This document shows, in pieces, positions 16,811 to 26,067 of a stretch of 64,000 nucleotides of DNA. The position numbers and the translations under genes are program-made. The stretch lies in contig CAJUHJ010000010.1 of NCBI GenBank assembly GCA_910586355.1, forward strand, positions 1-64,000, in the 5' to 3' direction. Under the pieces are notes generated by a model. It saw only the letters and a program-made list of their open reading frames with translations, did no database searches and was not told where the DNA came from. The DNA is from an uncultured Lachnospiraceae bacterium. GTDB lineage: Bacteria > Bacillota > Clostridia > Lachnospirales > Lachnospiraceae. The stretch's first letter is position 1; each line of letters starts with the position of its first letter.

Positions 16811-19195
16811 ATGAACCCAAAAGCATTACGGACATTAGAATATGATAAAATAATAGAAACCCTGACGGAATTCGCATACAGCCAAGCCGCGAAAGAACGC
16901 TGCCGCAATCTGCTTCCGATGACTGATATTCATGCGATTCAGAAAGCGCAGCAACAGACAAGCGACGCATTAACGCGGATTTTCCAAAAAGGCAGTCTTT
17001 CATTTTCCGGTATCCATCCGGTCGGCGCTTCCATCAAACGTTTAGAAATCGGCGGCGTATTAAGCATATCGGAATTTTTACAAATCAGCTCTTTACTGGA
17101 AGCAGCAAAACGGGCCAAAAACTTCGGCAGGAGCGAGCGGGACGAAGGCGCCAAAGATTCTTTGACAGATTTTTTCGATATTATAGAGCCCTTGACGCCT
17201 CTAAACGAAGAAATCAAACGCTGTATTCTATCTGAGGATGAAATCAGTGATGACGCCAGCCCCGCATTAAAATCCATTCGCCGTTCCATCGGAGGCATGA
17301 ACGAACGAATCCGAAGCCAGGCAAATAAAATTATGACACAGGCAAACAACAGCGGTTATTTACAAGACGCAGTAATTACTATGCGCGACGGCAGATACTG
17401 CCTGCCAGTTAAGGCAGAAGCCAAACATCAGGTATCAGGCATGGTTCACGATCAGTCGTCCACCGGTTCCACCCTTTTTATTGAACCGTCTGCTATTGTA
17501 AACTTAAACAACGAGCTCAAAGAACTTTATCTAAAAGAAGCAAAGGAAATTGAGGTTATTCTTTCCAATCTAAGCAGCCGGGTTTTTGAATATGCTGCTT
17601 TCCTCAGTGATAATTACAAGACTTTAACTAAACTTGACTTTATTTTTGCAAAAGCGCAGTTAGCAAAACTGCACAACGGAGTCGCACCCATATTTAACAC
17701 CGAAGGACGTATCCATATCCGCAAAGGACGCCATCCGCTGTTACATCCGAAAACTGTCGTACCCATTGACGTTCGCTTAGGCGATACATTTGACCTGCTG
17801 ATAATTACGGGTCCAAATACCGGAGGAAAAACAGTCTCTTTAAAAACAGTCGGCCTTTTAACTTTAATGGGACAGGCGGGACTTCATATTCCTTCCAATG
17901 ACCGCTCAGAACTGGCCGTCTTTGAAGACGTATTCGCGGATATTGGAGACGAACAAAGTATTGAGCAGAATTTAAGTACATTTTCTTCTCATATGACAAA
18001 TATCGTTTCTATCCTGGCAAACGCCAGACAAACTTCCCTCGTATTGTTCGATGAATTATGCGCTGGAACAGACCCGACGGAAGGCGCCGCCTTAGCCATT
18101 TCCATTTTATCCAAACTTCATAACGAGGGGATCCGAACAATGGCAACGACGCATTATAGTGAAATCAAAGTATTTGCCTTATCAACGAAAGGCGTTGAAA
18201 ATGCCTGCTGTGAATTTTCCGTAGAAACGTTAAGCCCTACTTATCGTCTTTTAATCGGAATTCCCGGCAAAAGCAATGCGTTTGCCATTTCCGCCAAAAT
18301 CGGATTAGACGCTGCGCTCATTGAAGACGCCCGCGGACGGATTACCGAATCCGAGACAAGTTTTGAAGATTTGATTTCCGACCTTGAAATCAGCAGACGC
18401 ACAATCGAAAAAGAACGCGAAGAAATCGGCGCCTACAAAAATGAAATCGCTTCCTTAAAACAGCGGTTAGAACTAAAACAGGAACGTATTGACCAAAACC
18501 GCGACAAAATTTTACGCGAAGCAAACGAAAAAGCGCTTTCCATTATAAAAGAAGCCAAGGATTTTGCAGATGAAAGTATTAAAAATTTCCATAAGTTTGG
18601 TAAAATTCATGCAACGGCAAGTGAAATGGAAAAGGAGCGTACAAAACTCCGCGGCAAAATGAACGATACGCAGGCTGCTCTTTCCAAAAAACAGGCTGCC
18701 CAGACTCCAAACCGAAAAGCGCCAAAAAACCTGCGTATCGGTGATTCGGTAAAAGTCTTATCCATGAATTTAAAAGGCACGGTTCATTCTCTGCCAAATG
18801 CAAAAGGGGATTTACAGGTTCAAATGGGAATCCTCCGCTCCGTAGTCAACATCAACGATTTAATCCTTTTAGACGATGAAGGAGCCGTATCCGGCAAAAA
18901 ATATCAAAAATCCAGCGCCGGTAAAATTAAAATGAGCAAATCTGCTTCCGTTTCTCCAGAAATTAATTTAATTGGAAAAACAACGGATGAAGCAATCATG
19001 CTGCTTGATAAATATTTAGACGACGCTTATATTGCACATCTTTCTTCCGTTCGTATCGTACATGGCAAAGGTACCGGCGCCCTGCGCGCAGCTGTCCACA
19101 AACACTTAAAACGTCAAAAACACATTAAATCTTTCCGGCTCGGCGAATTTGGCGAAGGAGATTTTGGCGTTACAATTGCAGAATTTAAAGAATAG
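16811..19195 (+). CDS. mutS2: Endonuclease MutS2
   Basis: 794-residue ATPase of the MutS superfamily, which acts on branched or collided nucleic-acid and ribosome intermediates rather than classical mismatch repair. It shows the core domains, the Walker A GPNTGGKT near residue 330, Walker B VLFDELCAGTDP, a coiled coil rich in Glu/Lys, and a C-terminal Smr nuclease domain (VRIVHGKGTGALRAAV). The start at 16811 follows AGGA and gives the family-typical MNPKALRTLEYDKI. It is followed 15 bases later by a response regulator. Confidence 0.96.
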   Translation: MNPKALRTLEYDKIIETLTEFAYSQAAKERCRNLLPMTDIHAIQKAQQQTSDALTRIFQKGSLSFSGIHPVGASIKRLEIGGVLSISEFLQISSLLEAAKRAKNFGRSERDEGAKDSLTDFFDIIEPLTPLNEEIKRCILSEDEISDDASPALKSIRRSIGGMNERIRSQANKIMTQANNSGYLQDAVITMRDGRYCLPVKAEAKHQVSGMVHDQSSTGSTLFIEPSAIVNLNNELKELYLKEAKEIEVILSNLSSRVFEYAAFLSDNYKTLTKLDFIFAKAQLAKLHNGVAPIFNTEGRIHIRKGRHPLLHPKTVVPIDVRLGDTFDLLIITGPNTGGKTVSLKTVGLLTLMGQAGLHIPSNDRSELAVFEDVFADIGDEQSIEQNLSTFSSHMTNIVSILANARQTSLVLFDELCAGTDPTEGAALAISILSKLHNEGIRTMATTHYSEIKVFALSTKGVENACCEFSVETLSPTYRLLIGIPGKSNAFAISAKIGLDAALIEDARGRITESETSFEDLISDLEISRRTIEKEREEIGAYKNEIASLKQRLELKQERIDQNRDKILREANEKALSIIKEAKDFADESIKNFHKFGKIHATASEMEKERTKLRGKMNDTQAALSKKQAAQTPNRKAPKNLRIGDSVKVLSMNLKGTVHSLPNAKGDLQVQMGILRSVVNINDLILLDDEGAVSGKKYQKSSAGKIKMSKSASVSPEINLIGKTTDEAIMLLDKYLDDAYIAHLSSVRIVHGKGTGALRAAVHKHLKRQKHIKSFRLGEFGEGDFGVTIAEFKE

Positions 19196-19210
19196 TTTTA
19201 GGAGGTCCTT

Positions 19211-19915
19211 ATGGCGGCAAAACAAAAAATCTTAATTGTAGATGATGATGTAAATATTGCAGAACTGATTTCCCTTTATCTGACAAAAGAATGTTTTGAT
19301 ACCAAAACAGTACATGACGGCGAAGAAGCCCTAACTGCCTTTGAGCAATATATGCCAAACCTGATTTTACTCGATTTGATGCTTCCTGGCATTGACGGTT
19401 ATCAGGTTTGCCGGGAAGTTCGTGCAAAATCCGATGTACCGATTATTATGCTTTCCGCAAAAGGGGAAATTTTTGATAAAGTATTAGGACTTGAACTTGG
19501 CGCTGACGATTATATTATGAAACCATTTGATTCCAAAGAATTAGTCGCCCGCGTCAAAGCTGTCTTAAGACGCTATCAGGTTCCTTCCAAAAGCCAGCCG
19601 GCTTCCGCCGGACAAAAATGTGTAGAATATACGGGATTAATTGTCAATCTCTCTAATTATTCCGTCCTGTATAAAGGACGTCCGATTGATATGCCGCCAA
19701 AAGAACTTGAACTTTTGTATTTTCTGGCTTCCTCGCCAAATCAGGTATTTACCAGAGAACAGCTTTTGGATCATATATGGGGATACGAATACATTGGCGA
19801 TACCCGCACAGTAGACGTCCATGTCAAACGCCTGCGTGAAAAAATCAAAGACTGCGAAGACTGGAGTCTTTCTACCGTCTGGGGAATTGGCTATAAATTT
19901 GAAACAAATGGGTGA
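19211..19915 (+). CDS. OmpR/PhoB-family response regulator
   Basis: 234 residues. The receiver domain has Asp11-Asp12, phosphorylation site Asp55 in LLDLMLPG and the conserved Lys near residue 104 (YIMKPF). The C-terminal winged helix contains LDHIWGYEYIGDTRTVDVHV, the typical trans-activation loop and recognition helix. A strong AGGAGG precedes the start. It is co-transcribed with the kinase that begins 6 bases after its stop. Regulated genes cannot be inferred. Confidence 0.95.
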   Translation: MAAKQKILIVDDDVNIAELISLYLTKECFDTKTVHDGEEALTAFEQYMPNLILLDLMLPGIDGYQVCREVRAKSDVPIIMLSAKGEIFDKVLGLELGADDYIMKPFDSKELVARVKAVLRRYQVPSKSQPASAGQKCVEYTGLIVNLSNYSVLYKGRPIDMPPKELELLYFLASSPNQVFTREQLLDHIWGYEYIGDTRTVDVHVKRLREKIKDCEDWSLSTVWGIGYKFETNG

Positions 19916-19921
19916 GATTCC

Positions 19922-21343
19922 ATGAAGAAAATGATTTATCCCAAACTCCTTGGCGGATACCTTTTGTTTGGCATTTTAGGTTTTCTTATAGTCTCCACTT
20001 TGACTGCACATTTTTCTTATCAATACATTAAAAAAGAAGAAATTTCTAAGCTTTACAAAGAGGCCAATCTAATTTCCTCCGATTATGCCATAAGCTATTA
20101 CAGCGATACGATTACTTTAGAAGATTTTAAGCAGCGTTTAAAAGCCCTGAATATATATCTTTCCGCTAAAATATGGGTTATTGACATGAATGGAAATATA
20201 CTTGTCAACTCTGCCTCAAAAGCGGAATCAACTGAAATGGAAACCATAAGCAATTTTCATATCGGCAATTTCAAAAACCGGTACTATCAAACCGGATATT
20301 TTTACAACTACTTTAGCGAAGAGCACTTAAGCGTTTATGCGCCTATTTCTGTCAATTACAAAGTAAAAGGATACATCATTATACATAAGCCTGTACAGGA
20401 GCTTGTATCTTACAACAACGGTTTTTTAACCATTGCATACATAACGCTTGCCGTCCTGTTTCTCTGCGCTTTTGTATTATTGGCAATCTTTACATTTACA
20501 ATCATCCTTCCAATTAAAAAAATAACGAAAGCTGCCAGTGAATATGCAGACGGCAAATTTGAACATCCGGTAGACGTCCATTCCAACGACGAAATTGGTT
20601 ATCTTGCCGCTTCTTTAACGTATATGGCAACAGAATTAAACACTTTAGAAGAAGACCAGCGTAAATTTGTTTCGAACGTGTCACATGATTTCCGGTCGCC
20701 GCTGACTTCTATAAAAGGTTATGTTGAAGCTATGTTAGACGGTACAATTCCAATGGAATTTCAAGAAAAATACTTAAATATCATTCTCTTCGAAACAGAA
20801 CGGCTTAACAAATTAACCGCCAGCCTGTTAGAATTAAACAAATATGGTAAACGTGGAATTATGCTGGATATTACAAAATTTGATATTAACCATACGATTA
20901 AAATGACCGCCCAGACATTTGAAGGAACCTGTAAAGAAAAACGAATATCATTTGAACTGATTCTTACGGAACAAACGCTTTATGCTTTTGCAGATATGGA
21001 TAAGATTCAGCGCGTCATCTATAATTTAATTGACAACGCCATTAAATTTTCATCTCCGGATTCTGTGATTACCGTAGAAACGACCGTAAAAAATGAAAAG
21101 ATTTTTGTATCGGTAAAAGACAGAGGAATAGGCATTCCCAAAGAAAGCCTGGGTAAAATCTGGGAGCGATTTTACAAATCAGATTCCTCGCGGGGAAAAG
21201 ATAAAAAAGGAACCGGTCTTGGACTGGCTATTGTAAAAGAAATCATACTGGCGCATAAAGAAAATATTAATGTTATCAGTACGGAAGACGTAGGCACCGA
21301 ATTTATTTTTTCATTAACTTTATATCATCCTGATGACGAATAA
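19922..21343 (+). CDS. Sensor histidine kinase with HAMP domain
   Basis: 473 residues with two membrane spans (about 10-30 and 168-195) enclosing an extracytoplasmic sensor of about 135 residues. A HAMP linker (195-245), the phosphoacceptor His255 in VSHDFRSPLTSI, the N-box DNAIKFSSP and the glycine boxes RGIGIPKE and GTGLGLAIVKEI follow. It partners the preceding regulator. The extracytoplasmic domain is not a type I recognise. Confidence 0.95.
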   Translation: MKKMIYPKLLGGYLLFGILGFLIVSTLTAHFSYQYIKKEEISKLYKEANLISSDYAISYYSDTITLEDFKQRLKALNIYLSAKIWVIDMNGNILVNSASKAESTEMETISNFHIGNFKNRYYQTGYFYNYFSEEHLSVYAPISVNYKVKGYIIIHKPVQELVSYNNGFLTIAYITLAVLFLCAFVLLAIFTFTIILPIKKITKAASEYADGKFEHPVDVHSNDEIGYLAASLTYMATELNTLEEDQRKFVSNVSHDFRSPLTSIKGYVEAMLDGTIPMEFQEKYLNIILFETERLNKLTASLLELNKYGKRGIMLDITKFDINHTIKMTAQTFEGTCKEKRISFELILTEQTLYAFADMDKIQRVIYNLIDNAIKFSSPDSVITVETTVKNEKIFVSVKDRGIGIPKESLGKIWERFYKSDSSRGKDKKGTGLGLAIVKEIILAHKENINVISTEDVGTEFIFSLTLYHPDDE

Positions 21344-21368
21344 TAATTTTTTTTCGCATATGCGTATA

Positions 21369-21414
21369 AAAGCAGACAGGAGATGAACGGTATCTTTCAT
21401 CTCCTGTCTGCTTT
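21369..21414. terminator. Bidirectional terminator with a perfect 19-bp stem
   Basis: Arms at 21369-21387 and 21396-21414 are perfectly complementary with an 8-base loop. The arms end in AAA and TTT, giving a U-run on either strand. It lies between the plus-strand sensor kinase and the minus-strand DUF4230 gene, ending 5 bases before that gene's stop, so it serves both transcripts. Confidence 0.85.
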
Positions 21415-21418
21415 GCAT

Positions 21419-22132
21419 CTATTCTTCTTCCAGATATTTATATTCTAATTTCACATCTTCCCCATATACTGCTTTAAAATAAGTGGTAAGAAGATAATTA
21501 ACGGCTTCATCCGATTTTTCAATAATATCACTCTCTGAAACTTTCTTTTCTTCTTTTTCCTCTGCTTGTACAATCAATTTTGCATAATCCTCTATTTTTA
21601 CGGGATTAAAAATATTGTTTGTTTCATCATATATCTGTAACGAATCCTGTATCGTATAATTATCCAGAATTTCAGAATGTGGAACGAATAATTCCACTTT
21701 TGTAACTTTTCCTTCGGAATCTTTTTCTTCGGTAAACGTTACCTTTTCAGCATCAATCCCAATATTCATTTTTCCATCTATTGTTGCTATAAAATTGTTT
21801 CCAGTCAATGGTATTTCAAATCCATAAAATTCATTTTTATCGGAAAAATGTATGACTTCTGTATAATCAAATTCGTATGCCGTATACTCGGAAATCTTTT
21901 TTACTTCTTCCCGAATGGCATCTGTTTCCAGACGCTTCCTTTCCATCTCTTCTAATTTACGTTTTAATTCTCTATTTTCCTGGCTTTTATTCATACAGCC
22001 TTTTACGGAAAATACAAAAATAAAAACCAGAATTACGGCTGCCAATAACTTTGTAAGCGTCCAGCTTACCCTGTATTTTGTATAGTCAATATTACTTAAG
22101 CAATTTTTAAAATCCTCTTTTTTAAACTTCAT
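21419..22132 (-). CDS. DUF4230 domain protein, membrane-anchored
   Basis: 237 residues: a cytoplasmic N-terminus, one span at about 28-45 (LLAAVILVFIFVFSVKGC), a coiled segment (50-80) and an extracytoplasmic DUF4230 domain with NNFIATIDGKMNIGIDAEKV and VPHSEILDNY. The function of the family is not established to my knowledge. It overlaps the Lgt-family gene by 11 bases and is probably co-transcribed with it. Confidence 0.8.
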   Translation of the reverse strand: MKFKKEDFKNCLSNIDYTKYRVSWTLTKLLAAVILVFIFVFSVKGCMNKSQENRELKRKLEEMERKRLETDAIREEVKKISEYTAYEFDYTEVIHFSDKNEFYGFEIPLTGNNFIATIDGKMNIGIDAEKVTFTEEKDSEGKVTKVELFVPHSEILDNYTIQDSLQIYDETNNIFNPVKIEDYAKLIVQAEEKEEKKVSESDIIEKSDEAVNYLLTTYFKAVYGEDVKLEYKYLEEE

Positions 22133-22886
22133 TCCGATTCCTCAACCTATAAATAAAAACCACTACCCCAATACATAACGTAAAAATAGAAATAAACTGC
22201 GACGTCGAAAACATTCCTACATTTCCCCGCTCTAAATCCCCACGAAAATACTCCAAAATAAAACGTCCTATACTATAAGTTATAATGTATGCAGCCCCTG
22301 TAATACCCGACTTATTTGCTGTCTTTTTCCATAATAAAGTCAAAAATAAAAAATTTAATAAATTTAATCCTGAGGACACTAATTGAATTGGAAATAAGGC
22401 TTCATTTGAAGGCGCATACAAAGAATTTTTAAATACAACGCCGCAAGCGCTGTCTGTTGGCATTCCATAACAACAACCGGCAAAGAAACAGCCTATCCTT
22501 CCGATACATTGTGCCAAGGCAACCAATGGCGCAACAAGATCAAACATCTTCCAAAAATTTACCTTTTTTATCCTACAATACAAATATCCTGTCAATACGC
22601 CTCCGATTAAACCGCCAATCACAACGTATCCTCCAGAAAAATCCAGCATTTTAGCCGGTTTTTCTATAATCTCAGGTAAAATTGTAATCCAAAACAATAA
22701 CTTTGAGCAGGCATATCCTCCAATGACACATGCAATGCCCATGCCTAACAGAAAACCTTCTTCCGCAATTTCCGTTTTTTTTAACTGATATTCCCCAATC
22801 AAAACTGCCGAAAGAATTCCGATAGCGGTCATCAACCCATAGGTGTATACTGTAAACGACCCAATTGAAAACAATTCTGGTAACAT
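22122..22886 (-). CDS. Prolipoprotein diacylglyceryl transferase family protein
   Basis: Polytopic membrane protein of 254 residues with about seven spans. It has the family landmarks YGLMTAIGI, the GRIGCFFAGCCYG stretch that corresponds to the Lgt signature (GRxGNFxNxE in canonical enzymes), and GRFILEYFRGD near the C-terminus. Lgt transfers diacylglycerol from phosphatidylglycerol to lipobox cysteines. The Asn/Glu residues of the canonical signature are replaced by Cys/Gly residues, a variant common among clostridial paralogues. Whether this is the main Lgt or a divergent paralogue is open, so I give no gene symbol. Confidence 0.8.
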   Translation of the reverse strand: MLPELFSIGSFTVYTYGLMTAIGILSAVLIGEYQLKKTEIAEEGFLLGMGIACVIGGYACSKLLFWITILPEIIEKPAKMLDFSGGYVVIGGLIGGVLTGYLYCRIKKVNFWKMFDLVAPLVALAQCIGRIGCFFAGCCYGMPTDSACGVVFKNSLYAPSNEALFPIQLVSSGLNLLNFLFLTLLWKKTANKSGITGAAYIITYSIGRFILEYFRGDLERGNVGMFSTSQFISIFTLCIGVVVFIYRLRNRNEV

Positions 22887-22911
22887 ATGACCTCCTTATA
22901 AATGCGCCTTA

Positions 22912-22941
22912 TAAAAAACTCCGGTATCAAACCGGAGTTTT
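22912..22941 (-). terminator. Rho-independent terminator of the ribosomal superoperon
   Basis: On the minus strand an 11-bp stem (arms 22931-22941 and 22915-22925, 5-base loop) is followed by a U-rich tail (TTTTTTAT across the stem end). It lies 5 bases after the rplQ stop and closes the S10-spc-alpha unit. Confidence 0.9.
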
Positions 22942-22946
22942 CATTA

Positions 22947-23483
22947 CTATACAAGCTCTAACAGAACTTCTAATGCACCGTCGCCTTTACGCTGGCCAAT
23001 TTTAACAATTCTTGTATATCCACCGTTACGATCTGCATATTTTGGTGCAATTTCATCAAATAATTTTGCAACAAGATCAATTTGTTTCGTATTTTTCTTT
23101 CTGCCAGGTATTTCCTTTGGAACATCCTTAACTGGATAAAGAACTTTCAAAATTTCTCTTCTTGCATGAAGACGAGACGGCATATCTTTCTTTATCGTTT
23201 TATCTACTTCATCATAGATTGTCACTCTTTTTCCGTCTACAACTTCTTTTACTCTTTTTCCATCTTTGTCTTTCCGCGGCACTTTTGCTTTTACAGTTAC
23301 TTCTTCGAAATTATCTTTTTCCTTAACAGCTCTTGCAATAATGCCTTCTGCAATTTTACGAACTTCTTTTGCTCTTGCTTCTGTTGTAACAATTCTGCCA
23401 TTATACAGCAAAGCTGTTACCTGGCCTCTCAATAATGCCTTTCTCTGAGATGAAGTTCTGCCTAATTTTCTATATTTTGCCAT
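22947..23483 (-). CDS. rplQ: 50S ribosomal protein L17
   Basis: 178 residues starting MAKYRKLGRTSSQRKALLR, chosen over an upstream in-frame ATG because the family start follows GGAGG. The fold-defining ends, LHARREI and GGYTRIVKIGQRKGDGA, are intact. An insertion of about 40-45 residues (roughly 51-93, lysine- and aspartate-rich) separates the two halves compared with the roughly 120-residue Bacillus protein; I recall this as usual in Lachnospiraceae. Last gene of the superoperon. Confidence 0.96.
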   Translation of the reverse strand: MAKYRKLGRTSSQRKALLRGQVTALLYNGRIVTTEARAKEVRKIAEGIIARAVKEKDNFEEVTVKAKVPRKDKDGKRVKEVVDGKRVTIYDEVDKTIKKDMPSRLHARREILKVLYPVKDVPKEIPGRKKNTKQIDLVAKLFDEIAPKYADRNGGYTRIVKIGQRKGDGALEVLLELV

Positions 23484-23545
23484 TGTTAAATCCTCCATTT
23501 TTGTGGAACATGCGGTATGCTCTTCGGTCTTACTTGCCGCACGCA

Positions 23546-23566
23546 CCAGTGAATATTCTTCACTGG
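23546..23566 (-). repeat. Perfect 8-bp hairpin in the rpoA-rplQ spacer
   Basis: CCAGTGAA (23546-23553) and TTCACTGG (23559-23566) pair around a 5-base loop. It lies 18 bases after the rpoA stop, within the 101-base spacer. There is no U-run, so it is not a terminator by the usual rule. It might be a processing or stability element between rpoA and rplQ messages. Confidence 0.5.
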
Positions 23567-23584
23567 TTTAGACTACTTACTGTA

Positions 23585-24547
23585 TTACATTTCTTCACTC
23601 TGGTTTAATTGAAGTCCCAGCTCTTTCAATTTTGCCAAAACTTCTTCTAATGACTTACGTCCCAGATTCCGTACCTTCATCATATCTTCCGGCGTACGGT
23701 TCGTTAATTCTTCTACTGTATTGATACCGGCTCTCTTTAAACAATTATAGGAACGTACCGACAATTCTAACTCGTCAATATTCATTTCCAGAACTTTACC
23801 TTTGGCATCATCTTCTTTTTCTACCATCACTTCCGCAGACATTGCCGTCTCAGAAAGATTCACAAACAGACTTAAATGTTCGCTTAAAACTTTCGCTGCA
23901 AGACTGACTGCTTCATCAGGCTCTAATGTGCCGTTTGTATATACATCTAAGGTAAGTTTATCATAATCAGTAATCTGGCCGACACGAGTGTTCTCAACAG
24001 TCAGATTCACACGCTCTACGGGCGTGTAAATAGAATCAATTGCAATCACTCCAATTGGCACATCTTCTGATTTATTCTTTTCTGAACTGACATAACCTCT
24101 GCCCATTGTAATGGTCAGTTCCATATACAATTTGCAGTCAGCCCCTCCATTTAAGTTAGCAATCACCAAATCCGGATTCAAAACCTGAATATCAGGATCT
24201 GCCTGAATATCCGAAGCCGTAACAACCCCTTCACCCTCAAATTCAATGTAAGCTACTTTTGGCTCATCTGTCGGACATGTATTCTTAAGTGCAAGATTTT
24301 TGATGTTCATAATAATCTCAGTCACATCTTCCTTAACACCCGGAATAGAACTGAATTCATGTAACACACCGTCAATCTTTACCTGGCTTACCGCTGCACC
24401 TGGTAGGGAAGAAAGCATAATCCTTCTCAGAGAATTACCTAACGTTGTACCATAACCTCTTTCCAAAGGCTCTATGACAAATCTTCCATACTTTTTGTCT
24501 TCTGAAATTTCTGCAATTTCAATTTTCGGTTTTTCAAAATCAAACAC
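23585..24547 (-). CDS. rpoA: DNA-directed RNA polymerase alpha subunit
   Basis: 320 residues. The N-terminal assembly domain contains ERGYGTTLGNSLRRIMLSSL. The C-terminal DNA-binding domain follows a short linker and carries LELSVRSYNCLKRAGI and VRNLGRKSLEEV. Translation starts at GTG (24547), 7 bases after GGAGGG. The upstream spacer contains one divergent copy of the operon hairpin module. Confidence 0.98.
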   Translation of the reverse strand: MFDFEKPKIEIAEISEDKKYGRFVIEPLERGYGTTLGNSLRRIMLSSLPGAAVSQVKIDGVLHEFSSIPGVKEDVTEIIMNIKNLALKNTCPTDEPKVAYIEFEGEGVVTASDIQADPDIQVLNPDLVIANLNGGADCKLYMELTITMGRGYVSSEKNKSEDVPIGVIAIDSIYTPVERVNLTVENTRVGQITDYDKLTLDVYTNGTLEPDEAVSLAAKVLSEHLSLFVNLSETAMSAEVMVEKEDDAKGKVLEMNIDELELSVRSYNCLKRAGINTVEELTNRTPEDMMKVRNLGRKSLEEVLAKLKELGLQLNQSEEM

Positions 24548-24571
24548 TAAAAAGCCCTCCTTATTACTGCC

Positions 24572-24609
24572 ACACCTTTTGGCATACGCGTGCCTTCTTT
24601 TTCGGGTAT
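24572..24609 (-). repeat. Hairpin/SD module, divergent copy upstream of rpoA
   Basis: On the minus strand an inner GGCA..TGCC hairpin (24581-24594) sits inside an outer 5-bp ATACC/GGTGT pairing. It is followed by GCAGTAATAAGGAGGG, close to the tail of the copy at 35715-35750. It is weaker than the other copies. Confidence 0.45.
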
Positions 24610-24636
24610 ATGCTCATCTCATCTGCTGGACTTGGA

Positions 24637-25230
24637 TTACTTACTATACAACTCGACAATCAGCATTTCATCTACTGGTACGTCAATCTGATCTCTGGAA
24701 GGTAATTCCTTTACAATTCCTTTCAAATTTTCTGTATCTACGTCAAGCCATTCCGGAACCAATCTTCCGCCTGTTACTTCTAATATATCTTTAAATCTCT
24801 GAATTCCTCTGCTCTTCTCTCTGATTTCTATTTCATCTCCAGCTTTTACACGGTAAGATGGAATATTTACACATTTTCCGTTTACAGTAACAAACTTATG
24901 ATCTACGACCTGTCTGGATTCTCTTCTGGTTCTTGCAAGACCCATACGGAATATAACGTTATCCAATCTGCTTTCCAGCATAATCATAAGGTTTTCACCC
25001 GTCATGCCTTTCATTCGGTCAGCTTTTTCATAATAATTATGGAACGGCTTCTCTAAGACTCCATAAATGAATTTTGCTTTCTGTTTTTCTCTTAACTGAA
25101 GACCATACTCAGAAATTTTTCTGTTGCCTCTTTTTAATTCTCTTTTTGATTTTTTATCTATTCCTAAATAAACCGGATCTAATCCCAGAGATCTGCATCT
25201 TTTAAGAATAGGAACTCTATTTACTGCCAT
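24637..25230 (-). CDS. rpsD: 30S ribosomal protein S4
   Basis: 197-residue primary 16S rRNA-binding protein. The S4 RNA-binding domain ESRLDNVIFRMGLARTRRES and DHKFVTVNGK is intact. The N-terminus has only Cys12, so it is the zinc-free form. In other Bacillota S4 can repress its own synthesis; no leader candidate is seen here because the gene lies within the alpha operon, 26 bases from rpsK. Confidence 0.97.
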   Translation of the reverse strand: MAVNRVPILKRCRSLGLDPVYLGIDKKSKRELKRGNRKISEYGLQLREKQKAKFIYGVLEKPFHNYYEKADRMKGMTGENLMIMLESRLDNVIFRMGLARTRRESRQVVDHKFVTVNGKCVNIPSYRVKAGDEIEIREKSRGIQRFKDILEVTGGRLVPEWLDVDTENLKGIVKELPSRDQIDVPVDEMLIVELYSK

Positions 25231-25256
25231 TTAGACTTTCCCTCCTGTTCAATTAA

Positions 25257-25649
25257 CTAAACTCTCCTGCGTTTTGGCGGACGGCATCCATTGTGAGGAA
25301 CCGGTGTAACGTCTCTGATACTTGTCACTTCCAAACCACAGGCAGAAAGTGCACGAATTGCTGCTTCTCTTCCTGAACCTGGTCCTTTTACCATAACATC
25401 TACTGATTTTAAGCCATGAACTAACGCTGCTTTGGTTGCTGTCTCAGCCGCCATCTGTGCAGCATAAGGAGTAGATTTCCTTGAACCTCTAAACCCAAGA
25501 CCACCGGCACTTGCCCATGATAAAGCGTTTCCCTCAGCATCTGTAATTGTAACGATTGTATTGTTAAAAGATGACTGAATATGTGCCTGTCCGCGTTCAA
25601 CGTTTTTCTTTACACGCTTTTTTGTCACTTTTTTTGTAACTTTAGCCAT
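25257..25649 (-). CDS. rpsK: 30S ribosomal protein S11
   Basis: 130 residues with a lysine-rich start and the conserved segments HIQSSFNNTIVTITD, FRGSRKSTPYAAQ and VTPVPHNGCRPPKRRRV. It forms part of the mRNA-exit platform of the small subunit. It lies 49 bases downstream of rpsM. Confidence 0.97.
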   Translation of the reverse strand: MAKVTKKVTKKRVKKNVERGQAHIQSSFNNTIVTITDAEGNALSWASAGGLGFRGSRKSTPYAAQMAAETATKAALVHGLKSVDVMVKGPGSGREAAIRALSACGLEVTSIRDVTPVPHNGCRPPKRRRV

Positions 25650-25698
25650 AATAAAACTAACCTACTTTCTTCTATAATTGATTTCTCAAATTTATTTG

Positions 25699-26067
25699 TT
25701 ATTTTTTCTTATTCGCAACTGTTCTCTTAGGACCTTTTCTAGTTCTTGCGTTTGTCTTTGTCTTCTGTCCGCGAACCGGAAGCCCTTTTCTATGACGGAT
25801 ACCACGATAGCATCCAATCTCCTGAAGACGTTTGATATTGAGCGCTATCTCTCTTCTCAAATCACCCTCTACTGTCTGAGTTGCTTCAATCACTTCACTA
25901 ATTCTTTTTACTTCTTCGTCTGTCAAATCACGACAACGCGTATCCGGATTTACGTTCGCTTCTTTCAAAATACGGTTAGAACTTGTTCTTCCGATTCCGT
26001 AAATGTAAGTCAAACCAATCTCTACACGCTTGTCTCTTGGTAAATCTACACCTGCGATACGAGCCAT
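25699..26067 (-). CDS. rpsM: 30S ribosomal protein S13
   Basis: 122 residues beginning MARIAGVDLPRDKRVEIGLT, the canonical start; GGAGGTG lies 9 bases upstream. The helix-two-turn-helix region GIGRTSSNRIL and the basic tail RTRKGPKRTVANKKK, which reaches the P site, are present. It is preceded by an unusually long spacer. Confidence 0.97.
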   Translation of the reverse strand: MARIAGVDLPRDKRVEIGLTYIYGIGRTSSNRILKEANVNPDTRCRDLTDEEVKRISEVIEATQTVEGDLRREIALNIKRLQEIGCYRGIRHRKGLPVRGQKTKTNARTRKGPKRTVANKKK

